A DNA stretch of 64,000 nucleotides from Portulaca oleracea (Eukaryota; Streptophyta; Magnoliopsida; Caryophyllales; Portulacaceae): positions 41,724,795 to 41,788,794 of the forward strand of contig CM055873.1 in the NCBI GenBank assembly GCA_029582165.1, read 5' to 3'. Within the stretch, counting starts at the first letter, position 1. Each line of letters starts with the position of its first letter. Both the position numbers and the translations under genes were made by a program. Below, one piece after another: positions 11,164 to 20,933 of the stretch. The notes below the pieces were generated by a model, which worked only from the letters and a program-made list of their open reading frames with translations, was not told the origin of the DNA and ran no database searches.

Positions 11164-11357
11164 TTTTTTTTTTACATTGGTAAGTCGGGTCACCCATTGA
11201 GCCCCCCTTATCTTAAGGAAAACCCAATGGGTCCACCAGCCTATGGGGGAGGAGCAAACCAGGTATACACGTGTCTGTTGCTGCTTCTAGGAATCAATCC
11301 CGAGACATGTGGGTTACCACAGTGCAGCAAGTACCACTTGAGTTAAAAGCTCATTGT
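11164..11357 (-). mobile_element. SINE with 16-bp target duplication
   Basis: The insert begins on the plus strand with a T run (the A tail of a minus-strand element). Read on the minus strand, the 5' end is tRNA-like: AGCTTTTAACTCAAGTGGTA is close to a pol III A-box region, and GGGATTGATTCC resembles a B box. TATTTTCACTTGTAAC flanks it on both sides (11148-11163 and 11358-11373), an exact 16-bp target duplication as expected from target-primed reverse transcription. Length is 194 bp. It is non-coding and would depend on LINE proteins. Confidence 0.85.
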
Positions 11358-11750
11358 TATTTTCACTTGTAACATATATTGTCACTTATGTCGGCATTAT
11401 TTGCTGTTAAATCTGACTGAAACTTAAGAGCAAAATAAAAAGCGGTTTCGCTCGAAACTTTATGTTCTAATAGAATTCATTAAAAAGCTAAAATATAAAT
11501 TTTGAACTTAAAATATTTTTATCTAATAACGATTATCGCCACATATACGAACATTTTTTGCCGCTAAAATTAACTGAAACTTTAAAGCAAAATTTAAATT
11601 TAGCTATTTGATTTGAAACTTTAGGATATGATAGGATAGAGTGAAAAAAAGCTTAAACATGAATATTGAGCTTCAAATACTTTGGTTTGTAACATATATT
11701 ACCACTTATGTCAACATTTTTTTTTCTGTTAAATCTGACTAATACTTAAG

Positions 11751-13202
11751 TGATAAGTGTATTTTATATATATGTGATCTAAGATTATGTAGAGTTAATT
11801 TGAGTGATTATTGATATGAATGTATTATTTTTATACTCGAATTCTTTATTTTATGCTTGGTTGGAGTTTGGTATAGTTTTGTAGGAAATTGATGTTAAAG
11901 TGAAGAAATCAAGCTTAAAACCAAGTCCAAGGAGTCCAAGTAGATCACAAATCAAGATAAAGATCCACCCCAAGGCCCAAACATTGGCCCAAGAAGGCAT
12001 TGGATGCCGTCTGGCACCAACACGGGTGTTAAAAGACTCAACACCAGTCGTTTCAACCTCCAGAAAGTCCAGAATTCAACTCCAGTGAACAACACGATCC
12101 GTGTCAAGTCAACACGACCCGTGTTGACTTGGACACGATCCGTGTTGGCCTGTATCGACCCGTGTTGATCCTGATTTATGCCATTTTGACGTTTCAACTG
12201 CTCTTAATTGCTATATAATTGCTGCTACGGATATTTTGGCTGGACATTCATTCTGATCCATCATTATCCTCATCATCATATTCATCTATCCTATCATCCA
12301 CATTTCCATCCACATTCATCCATTGTGAAGAGGGAGAGTGCATTGGAGTTTGAAGGTTATCTTGCAAGAATCCATTGAAGTGGAGGAGCAAAAGTCCCCA
12401 CCGATCACCAATCAAGCAAGGATTGATTCAACACTCGGTTTATTCTTCTTTCTTTAGATTTCCATGCATTTTAGTATAGAATTGCATATGTTTAGTGGAT
12501 CGAACATGAGTAGTGAGTAGTTTTCATAAGTTTAGGGGATAAACCCTTATTAGTTTCTCTTATGGATTGAGTTTTGTTGGATTGAACAAGTTTGTTAATC
12601 TAGTTTGAATGCATTTTATTTAACCTTTGATTATGTATGTCGTTGTTTTTGACTGTCCATCAAGAATATGGAATTAGATTGTTGAGTGAAGTACCGAAAG
12701 GAGAAATGCGATAATCGGAACCCTTAGGATTAAACTAGTTATGAAGTGAACTAGACATAGAAGACTTTATAATTAGGGGTCATTGGATAATTAGACATTT
12801 AGCCTTGATTAAATCAAAATAACCACGAAAGTAGGTGATTGGTTTGTCTTGGCAATTCGCTCTAGTGGCAAAATCTCATTGCGGAATAATTTATGCAATT
12901 ATCGACCCTAAAATGTACCAAATTAGTGACATACATATTCAATCCACTTGTTTGATCCATAGAGTGACTTAGGTTTTATCCCCTGAACGTTTTTCTCATA
13001 TTGATTTCATCTTGTGAATTGTGTGAATAGTTTATTGTTTGCCTTTAGTAGTGAATAGAAATAGAATTAGATTATTCCAAACAAAAACCCGATCGACTTA
13101 GCAATCAACTAGGAGGCTAGTTCAGTGCGTTGAAAGGAAAAGTACCTGTGGGAACGACCTTGATTCATGCTACAATTTCACCCGTGCACTTGCGACTTAT
13201 CA
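11751..13202 (+). repeat. 5' LTR of the Athila-like element
   Basis: 1452 bp, matching 20934-22385 with about 25 visible substitutions. A TATA-like GCTATATAATTG lies near 12210. The stretch at 12087-12170 contains several near-palindromes of the form AACACGRYCCGTGTT. Confidence 0.95.
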
Positions 13203-13208
13203 AGTTTT

Positions 13209-13226
13209 TGGCGCCGTTGCCGGGGA
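13209..13226 (+). other. Primer-binding site, tRNA-Asp
   Basis: TGGCGCCGTTGCCGGGGA is complementary over 18 nt to the 3' end of plant tRNA-Asp(GUC). It begins 6 bp after the 5' LTR. This primer choice is usual for Athila-type gypsy elements. Confidence 0.88.
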
Positions 13227-13341
13227 CTTTGTCCCTAGCCAGCCATTGAACGAATACCCTAAGGTTGCCTAAGTCATTTATTTTCTGTTTTGATTTTCCT
13301 TGGTGTTTTTGTTTTTGTCTTGCCAGGTTTACTCTACGTGC

Positions 13342-13613
13342 ATGCGAAAAGCTCCACTCTTTGAGTTTGATCCTGAAATCGAAAGAACCTTTCGCTCCAG
13401 GCGGAAGAAGCAAAAGTTAGAGCACGCCCGGAGAAAGCAAGAAGAAAACTCCAAGCGAAAGAACGCCATGTCTGGTGGCGGTGGCGGTGGCGGTGGCGAG
13501 CCTAGAGTCACGCTTGGCTCTTATGTGATGCCCAACGTCACAAATCAACCCTCCGCCATAAATCCTCCAAATGTGGACTCTAATGATTTCGAGCTGAGGT
13601 GTTCACTCATCAA
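13342..13613 (+). pseudogene. N-terminal part of gag, out of frame with the rest
   Basis: From ATG 13342 a basic segment (RSRRKKQKLEHARRK) is followed by a glycine run and a segment typical of Athila gag N-termini (around TLGSYVMPN and NDFELRCSLINLV). Homology to gag appears to switch to another frame near 13600-13620, where the 13599 frame takes over. The upstream part therefore looks like the original gag start, separated by a small indel. The exact site of the indel cannot be fixed without a related intact copy. Confidence 0.6.
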
Positions 13614-16031
13614 TTTGGTGAAGGCCAACCCATTCCTCCCAATGAAGATCCCAACCGGCACCTTCGCCTCTTCAACCAAGCATGTGAGACTTTTAAGGCA
13701 AATGGTGCAACGCCCGATGCAATCAAGCTGCGATTGTTTCCCTTCTCACTTGAGGGGAAGGCGTGGGAGTGGATGGACTCTCTTCCATCAAGCTCCGCCA
13801 TCACCACTTTTGACCAACTTGCTAGCGTATTCTTGACGAAGTACTTTCCTCCTAGCAAGTTGACGAGCCTCCGGAATCAAATTTCAACATTTGTCCAAGA
13901 GCCGGATGAGTCCCTCTATGAAGCATGGGAGAGGTTCAAGGACCTCTTACGTCAATGCCCCCACCATGGTTTCGAACCATGGGTCCCGATACAGGCTTTC
14001 TACAACCGGGTGGATGACAACTTGAGGGTCAACATCTTGGCGGCGGCGGGAGACAACATCATGTCCAAAACAATGGCGGAACTTCAAACTTTGATTGAGG
14101 AAATGGCGATCAATAGCTACCAGTGGTCAAAGCCCCGTTCCAAGAGAACGGGAGGTAAGTATGATGTTGATGCTATTTCCATGTTGAATGCTAAATTGGA
14201 TGCAATGACTAAGAAGATGGATATGTTGAATGTGAATGCTCCCCCTCCCCAACCATGTGCGTCGTGTCAATCATATGAGCATGAGACCTTGAATTGTCCT
14301 AGTGGGTTGGTTAGCGATGAATTGAACGAAGCGGTTAACTACGTGGGTAACCCTTCTAATAGGCAAAACTTTGACCCTTTTTCCAATACTTACAATCCCG
14401 GTCTTAGGTTCCACCCGAACTTTTCTTACCGGAATAATAACCAAATGGGTCAACCCCAAGGGCAAAGACAAACCCAAGCACCTCCACCACAAGCTTCCCA
14501 AAAGCCTGACCTAGAGGCCATGATACAAGCTTTAATGTTGTCCCAACAACAACACCAACAACGGCAACTCGAGCATCAAAAGAGACAAGATGAGGTGATT
14601 AAGGCCTTAGCTACGAAAGTTGACCTTATGAGCGCCCACAATCGAATGCTTGAGAACCAAATTGCTATTCAAGCTAGTACCTCCACCCCTCCTCCGGGAT
14701 CACATCCCGGACAACCCATTCCCAACTCTAATGCTCAATGCAATGCCATTATTTTGAGGAGTGGGACACAATATGAGAGATATGAGAGACCTAGCATGCC
14801 AAATGCTAAGCATGGGGGGGTTGAGGTTGAGAAAAAGGGTGAGGAGCCTAGTGAGAAAGTTGATGGGAGTGAGAGAGAGAAAGACCTTGAGAGTGAGCCT
14901 TCAAAAGAGAACACCGAAACCCGACCTTCATCTCCCTCTAGAGTTTACAAACCACTGTTACCTTTTCCTCAAAGATACGCTAAGGCTAAATTCGATGCAA
15001 AATTCGGCAAGTTCTTTAATATGTTAAAGCAATTGAATGTGAATGTGCCGTTTTTGGATGTTTTATCTCAAATGCCTTTGTATGCAAAGTTTTTGAAAGA
15101 AATCCTCTCTAAAAAGAGGAAAATTGATGAAATTGAGGAAGTTGCATTGACTGAAGAGTGTAGTTCCGTGGTTCTTAACAAGCTTACTCCTAAGCTTAAG
15201 GACCCGGGAAGCTTTAATATACCATGTGGCCTAGGTAGCTTAACCGTTGACCGAGCTTTGTGTGATGTGGGTTCTAGTGTAAGCTTAATGCCCTATTCTT
15301 TGTATGAACGGTTGAACCTAGGAGAGTTGAGACCAACTACCATGTCATTGCAAATGGCGGATCGTTCTATCAAGTACCCTAAGGGTATTTTGGAGGACTT
15401 TCCCCTTAAGGTGGGTGATTGCTATGTGCTGATTGATTTTGTCATCCTTGATATGCCCGAGGATTCCCGTACCCAAATCATTTTGGGGAGACCTTTTCTT
15501 GCTACCGTAGGGTGTGTCATAGATGTACAATGTGGAAAGATGAAGTTTAGGATAGGGGAACATGAACTAGAATTTGACTTATTCCGTGATGTCTTGCCAC
15601 GGGAAGTTTCCCCTTGTTTTGGTGTTGATGTGCTATGTGAAAAGGATAGGCATGTTGATGGTTTGGTTTGCGAGACACATGATGATTGTGTACATGGTGT
15701 TGAAAGTGAAAACCTTGAGAAATCTCGTGACAATTTTGTTGAAAATCCTTGTGGTTTATTTGTTGATGAAGGCCATGAACTTGGCGATGCAAGGGTGGGG
15801 ATAAAAGAAATTTTGCCCCCATCTAACATCATCAAGAACGTGCCTTATACTTTTGACAAGGGTGCTTTCAATGAGATTTTCAGGTTTGATGATGGAGATC
15901 CCTCCATTTCTGAAGGAAGTGATGAGTTTGACCCAAGCTGTAGGGTCAATTTGAAGATGACTAGAGGTACTTTACAAGATGGAACTCCTAAAGCCTTTGG
16001 CTATGGAGTTATAGATTATTCACCGGGTTAA
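13599..16031 (+). CDS. Retrotransposon gag-protease polyprotein (810 codons open)
   Basis: Residues about 8-165 form the retrotransposon gag domain (EGKAWEWMDSLP, then FLTKYFPPSK and a helical region). A CCHC knuckle is at about 217-230 (CASCQSYEHETLNC, C-x2-C-x4-H-x4-C), followed by a Gln/Asn-rich linker and a Glu/Lys/Ser-rich stretch. Residues about 545-660 form an aspartic protease: the active site reads CDVGSSVSLMPY (D-V-G where most have D-T-G or D-L-G), and a later IILGRPFLA is the second conserved hydrophobic strand. The frame ends in a stop with no pol after it. Gag packages RNA and protease matures the particle. The first ATG here is probably not the native start, because an upstream gag segment lies in another frame. 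The intact 2.4-kb frame suggests selection until recently or recent insertion. Confidence 0.85.
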   Translation: MFTHQFGEGQPIPPNEDPNRHLRLFNQACETFKANGATPDAIKLRLFPFSLEGKAWEWMDSLPSSSAITTFDQLASVFLTKYFPPSKLTSLRNQISTFVQEPDESLYEAWERFKDLLRQCPHHGFEPWVPIQAFYNRVDDNLRVNILAAAGDNIMSKTMAELQTLIEEMAINSYQWSKPRSKRTGGKYDVDAISMLNAKLDAMTKKMDMLNVNAPPPQPCASCQSYEHETLNCPSGLVSDELNEAVNYVGNPSNRQNFDPFSNTYNPGLRFHPNFSYRNNNQMGQPQGQRQTQAPPPQASQKPDLEAMIQALMLSQQQHQQRQLEHQKRQDEVIKALATKVDLMSAHNRMLENQIAIQASTSTPPPGSHPGQPIPNSNAQCNAIILRSGTQYERYERPSMPNAKHGGVEVEKKGEEPSEKVDGSEREKDLESEPSKENTETRPSSPSRVYKPLLPFPQRYAKAKFDAKFGKFFNMLKQLNVNVPFLDVLSQMPLYAKFLKEILSKKRKIDEIEEVALTEECSSVVLNKLTPKLKDPGSFNIPCGLGSLTVDRALCDVGSSVSLMPYSLYERLNLGELRPTTMSLQMADRSIKYPKGILEDFPLKVGDCYVLIDFVILDMPEDSRTQIILGRPFLATVGCVIDVQCGKMKFRIGEHELEFDLFRDVLPREVSPCFGVDVLCEKDRHVDGLVCETHDDCVHGVESENLEKSRDNFVENPCGLFVDEGHELGDARVGIKEILPPSNIIKNVPYTFDKGAFNEIFRFDDGDPSISEGSDEFDPSCRVNLKMTRGTLQDGTPKAFGYGVIDYSPG

Positions 16032-17651
16032 GAGGTACCTTGTCAAGCTTAGGACATTAAACAAGCGCTTCTTGGGAGGCAACCCAAGCTTTTTCGGTTT
16101 TATTTTCATTTTTAGGATTTTCTAGATTTTTTTTCCTTATTTTTATTCTTTTTATTTTGATTTTTCTAGATTTTTCCTTATTTCTCTAGATTTTTCAGGA
16201 TTTTTCTTTGATTTATATTAACTTTTCTAGGATTTTTTTTAGAAATTTTTCCTCCTTTGTATTTTTTTTTGTATCAGTATTTTCTTGGGATTTTATTTAA
16301 TTTTCCTTTAATTTTGAAAAACAAAAGGTCTAAAAATCTGAAAAAAATTGAAAAAAACAAAAAGAAGAAGTGAGAAAAAAAAAAGAGTTTGAAAAAAATG
16401 AGAGTGAAAATGAAATAAAGTTTGAGGGAATAAGGGTGAGAGTAATAAAAAAAAATGAAAAAAAAGGGAGGAGCTGTTGTGAGATTCGATCCCGGGTTCA
16501 GAAGGCGAAGAACAAGGCCAACACGGATCGTGCTGACCCTAGCACGACCTGTGTTACCTTCCAGAGAGTTAAATTTTGTGAACACGGGTCAACACGGATC
16601 GTGTTAGATCAACACGATCCGTGTTGGACCCCGTAATCAGGTAACACGGGTTTTTCACCCGTTTTCTCGCTTTCTTTTTTATTTTTTTTAATTTCGTCGG
16701 TTTTTTCACCCGTGCCAGCCCTATTTCTAACTCCCTCCTTTCACTCTCATTCTCATTCTCTTTCTTCCTTCATCTCCCTCAAGAGTTCTAAACTCCATAG
16801 CCATTCTTCCTTCCTCCATTACCCTTTTTGCTCTAGTTCCCTCATTTCTTCCCCAAATCACTCCATTTTTCTTCCATTCTTCATATTTTTCTTTTCTCTT
16901 TCAGATCCCACCAATTTCATCCTCATTCCTTTCACTCCGTTTTTCACCTCCATTACCAAACACTTCCATTTTCACCCACATTCAAGCTCTTTTCTCCTCT
17001 TCAAGTGTGCAAGGTTTGGTTTTTCTTGTTTCTTTGTTTTATTTAGTTCATTTTCGTTTTTAGTGATAATTTTGTGTATCATATTTGAATGTCCATTGTT
17101 GTTCACCATTGTTGTGTTTCAAGCTTTTTGAAGTGTGGATTTTCATGTGTATATTTTTATTTTCTGTTTCAGTTATTTGTTCGTTTGATTTTTCTTTATT
17201 GAATTTTCTGTTTTTATTCTTAGTTTGTGTTAATTTTCTTATTTGAGTTTAGTTTAATTTTGTGTATATTAGGGTTTTAACTTAGTTTAGTATTAACTTT
17301 AGTTAGTTTACCCTGGTTTAATCTCTAATTGTTGTGATTTGATGTTGTATATGTTGAAGTGTTGGGTTAACTAGCTTGTATAACTTGTTGTATATGTTTA
17401 TGTTAAAAACCTAGAGTCATCTAACTTAGTGTAGTAAGAGTCTTTAATCTTATAGAACTTATATTAGACTTAGTCTAGATTTAATTTAATTAGTTTTTAA
17501 GAGTTTAAAGGTCTTAGAAAGCTTAGTATTCAAATTAATTTGAGTCATATGTACATAAGTCTAGGATTAGTTTGGGTTTTTAGTTTTGCAGTTTTTCTTT
17601 GTTACCCTTTGTATATTACTAACTTTTTAGCTTGTATATTTTGTATAAAAG
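16032..17651. other. Non-coding interval between the two ORFs of the Athila-like element
   Basis: Just after the gag-protease stop lies AAGCGCTT, then a perfect stem CTTGGG-AGGCAA-CCCAAG (16071-16088). Next comes a T-rich and then A-rich region. At 16517-16640 there is a cluster of near-palindromes such as AACACGATCCGTGTT, the same type found in the LTRs. From 16700 to 17010 a CT-rich stretch resembles a plant leader. GCAAG followed by GTTTGG near 17010 and an AG at about 17651 could bound an intron, but this is only a possibility. Confidence 0.5.
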
Positions 17652-19013
17652 ATGGTCAGGACTTCGCGTGGTGAAGAGCAAGCTTCAAAGCGGCGAAAGG
17701 GTGACAATGGTGACAAAGGCAAAGGCAAAGGCAAAGCGGGCTCATCTTCTAGGCAAACGCGAGGTAATAACCCTTTTAATTTAGAAGGTGTTCAATTTGA
17801 GCGTTACCTTGCTTTATCTAAGCGCAATATACTCCCTACTCGTTACATGAATGAGCCATTTTTACAAACCACTGGCATGCTAGATGATGTAGAATGGCTT
17901 TTGAATAGAAAAGGGATGTTAGATTTTGCGAGGATGAGAGAGCCGACCTATCGGAACCTTACCCTAGAGGTGCTTAGCACCTTCGATGTGAACCTTAGAA
18001 CACAAGAGGGTAGGATTACCTTTCGAATAGATGAAGAGGAATATCACTTGACTCTCGCCCAATTTGCTCAGATCTTTCGTTTACCAGTTGTCCACGGTGT
18101 CGCCACACGAGATGTGCCCCCTTTAGCTGAATGGAACGCCAATGAATTTTGGCAGTTCACCACAACTAGGAATGACTACCACCCGAGTCGTTCTAAGTGC
18201 ACGCACATACGGAACCCCGTGTTCCGTTACACGCAGCGCATCCTTGCTTGTGGGTTATTTGGTAGGGGGGATAGTATGAATGTTGCGGCTCAAGCTGAAT
18301 TTTACACGGTATGGGGTATGTATTATGCACGACCCGAGGTTAACCCCGCCGCTCTTTTTGCAACACATTTAGCCCGCATCACATCTCACACTAAAGGTTA
18401 TATCGTTATTGGTGGGTTGCTCACGGTTTTGGCTAGGCATTTTGGTTGGGATCCAGCTCGTCACGAGCGGGATAGGGTAGAGGGCCCAATGACCTTAGAT
18501 GGTAGGGCTATTAGAGACATGAAAATGTGCAAGTTAAGAGGGGAAGAAGTTTGGTGGGTGTACCCTAACAATGAGTTGATGAGGCTTCCTCATCCGAACC
18601 TTACCATTCAAGAGCTTCCGAATATTCTTTTCCTTCCTAACGCACCCATTCCACAACCTAACCCTTTTCCCGACCAAGTTCCTTCGCCTCCTCATCACGA
18701 GGGTGGCGGGGATGATGAAGAAGGTCCCGCCGCCGCTTTTGATTTCCAAGATAGTTTTAATACTTTGCGTGCGGACCATGCCTCTCTTAGAACCTATTGC
18801 GAAGATGAGTTTGGTTATCTTCGAACCACTTCTGACCAAATTTTACAAAATCAAACTCGTATTTTTGAGAGGCTAGACCTTCTTGACCAAGCCAACGCCT
18901 CCCAAGCTGTCGAACAAGCACGCATGCTCGAGATGATGCAAGCGATGCGCGATTGGCAGTTGAACTACCCTCACCAATATCCTTACCCACGTCCTCCACC
19001 ACCACCGCAGTGA
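17652..19013 (+). CDS. Second ORF of the Athila-like element (453 aa), function unknown
   Basis: An intact 453-aa frame. It has a basic N-terminus (KGKGKGKAGSS), a central globular region at about residues 45-320 rich in Trp, Tyr and Arg (FNLEGVQFERYLALSKRNIL, WWVYPNNELMRLPHPN), an acidic proline-rich linker, a short coiled-coil at about 375-440, and a Pro-rich end. It resembles the plant retrotransposon ORF family called ATHILA ORF-1 and related putative plant transposon proteins, whose function is unknown. It sits where Athila elements carry an extra, sometimes env-like, gene, but I see no signal peptide or transmembrane helix, so an envelope role is not supported. The start is chosen as the first ATG. 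Family assignment is from memory of its character, not a search. Confidence 0.7.
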   Translation: MVRTSRGEEQASKRRKGDNGDKGKGKGKAGSSSRQTRGNNPFNLEGVQFERYLALSKRNILPTRYMNEPFLQTTGMLDDVEWLLNRKGMLDFARMREPTYRNLTLEVLSTFDVNLRTQEGRITFRIDEEEYHLTLAQFAQIFRLPVVHGVATRDVPPLAEWNANEFWQFTTTRNDYHPSRSKCTHIRNPVFRYTQRILACGLFGRGDSMNVAAQAEFYTVWGMYYARPEVNPAALFATHLARITSHTKGYIVIGGLLTVLARHFGWDPARHERDRVEGPMTLDGRAIRDMKMCKLRGEEVWWVYPNNELMRLPHPNLTIQELPNILFLPNAPIPQPNPFPDQVPSPPHHEGGGDDEEGPAAAFDFQDSFNTLRADHASLRTYCEDEFGYLRTTSDQILQNQTRIFERLDLLDQANASQAVEQARMLEMMQAMRDWQLNYPHQYPYPRPPPPPQ

Positions 19014-20918
19014 TTGTCCTGTTTCTCCCCTTTTGTGCTCGTTTCTTTTTGTTTCATGCATTGAGGACAATGCTTTGTCCAAGCATGGGGGGATTCATTT
19101 GAAATTTGTGTATATGATTTTATTTTTCTTTAGTTTAATTTAGTTTTTCTTTTGTTTCTTTAGTTTTTCTTTAGTTTAGTTTAGTTTTTCTTTTTGATTT
19201 TTCTAATTTTTAGCTATCATTTGATTTTTCTAATTTTTAGATTTTATTTTCTTTCTTTTTCATAGTTGTTAGTTTTTATTTTCTAGTTTTTCATTAGATT
19301 TTTTATTTTAGTTTTTTCATTTTATTTTAAAAAAATTTCAGATATTTAAAAAAAATTTGAAAAAGAAGAAAAAGAAAAAAATTAGGTTAAGATAGGATTA
19401 GTGAATAAAATTCTCCGGTGATGAATTAAAGCTAGATAAATTTTCTTTTGATTTGATTTAGTCTTGTATAGCCCTTTTGTGAATTAAAGTTTTGAAAAGA
19501 GTTGTGAAAAAAATAGAAAGTTCAGAATAGTACTTTGATAGTGAAGATTGATTGCCCTTTTATGATCTTTTGGAATGAGTTTAGCACATATACATCTACT
19601 TGAGCTAGGTTTATTTGAGAGCTTTTTACCCGTGAGACCACAAAGGCCTTAAATGACTAATCATTTTTATTAGTCTCATTTGCATGTGTGACTCATCCTT
19701 AGTTTTCATTCTCTAGAACTTGCTTTGTATCTCTTTGAAACTGCATTTTTGCTTGTGCATTGATAATATGATAGAGGCATTCTTGTATATATTTTAGCTA
19801 CAAAGCCAAATAGCCACCCTTTATTTGTGAATTATCCGCTTTTAACCCTCTTTTAGCCTTGTATCACTCTTTCTTTTGATTATCTATATCTTAAACAATG
19901 GCCGAATATATTTTCCTACCCTTAAGCCATAGCTTGGAGTGTTAGAGTGTAAAAGTTGGGTTGATTTTGGTGTATTTGTGGTTTGGTCTTGTTGGGGATG
20001 TTGTGAAGTTGAAATATTGTGAGATTGTTCCCCATTGTAGCTTGATATGGGTTGAGATGGAAATGGTCCTATTTAGTGTATATATCTTTGAGTTTGAATT
20101 GAAATTGAAAAAAAAGTGAAGAAAAAAAAAGCAAAAAATGAAAAAAATGAAGAAAAATCAGAAAAAGTGAAAAAAAAAGAAAAAAAAGTGTTTAGTAGTT
20201 TGATAGTTTATTTTTCTTTGATTTGAGGCGATTTCCACATGATAATGGGATACATTGATATGTATATAAGGTGTGAGTGTTCTTATTTGAATAATTTGGT
20301 GAGGTTTATGCTCCAAGTATTGGCTCTTAGCTCCACTTTCCCAAATTTATTTCCACTCCTTACCTTTAACCTTAGCCCCATTACAACGATTTGAAAGTCC
20401 TCTTGATTATCATTGTGCATTGCATTTTAGCGGTAGAGAATTGAGATTATTTGCAAGCTTATGGTAGAATGTTGTTTTGTGATTGAGTATTGAGTGCACT
20501 TTCATTATATTATTCATTTTCAAACACATGAGAGGAGTGTTTCAACATTCCCTAAAGTGAGGTTGCTCTCAATTACCTAGTTTCATCCATTATTGTGTGC
20601 TTGCTTGTTTCATTTGTGATTAGGAGGGTGACTAGTTTGATCTTGATAGGTATGGTTCTTGTAATTCTTTTTATGGTTTCATTTTCTCTTGTATATAAAC
20701 TTTCATTCATACTCAGGCTAAGCTTGATTAAGTTGAATTAATTGAAAGTCTTATCGATGCTTTCCTGAGGAGATTTGTAAATAAATTTTTCAATTTTACT
20801 TTGAAACTTTTTCTTTTTGACATGAGTCATTTTGTCCCGTTTATTTGTTGTTTTTGTTATTTTCTTTGTTTTCTATTTTATTTGTGAGTTTACCCTTGCT
20901 TAGGGACAAGCAAGGTGT
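19014..20918. other. 3' non-coding region of the Athila-like element
   Basis: About 1.9 kb without a credible frame. It holds TTTAGTTT-type low-complexity repeats (19090-19330), A/GA-rich tracts (19340-19380 and 20105-20190), and at 19081-19095 an exact copy of the 15-nt purine-rich motif that precedes the 3' LTR. Long 3' non-coding regions are common in Athila-type elements. Confidence 0.6.
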
Positions 20919-20933
20919 AAGCATGGGGGGATT
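20919..20933 (+). other. Polypurine tract
   Basis: AAGCATGGGGGGATT ends directly at the 3' LTR start and would prime plus-strand synthesis. The same 15 nt occur at 19081-19095. Confidence 0.75.

Noticed and set aside
11900..12088. 62-codon frame, repeated at 21083-21271
   Set aside because: Located at identical places in the two LTRs; LTR sequence, not a gene pair.
16712..17131. 139-codon Ser/Phe-rich frame between the ORFs of the Athila-like element
   Set aside because: CT-rich leader-like DNA; hydrophobic repeats arise from composition. A membrane or env role was considered and dropped.
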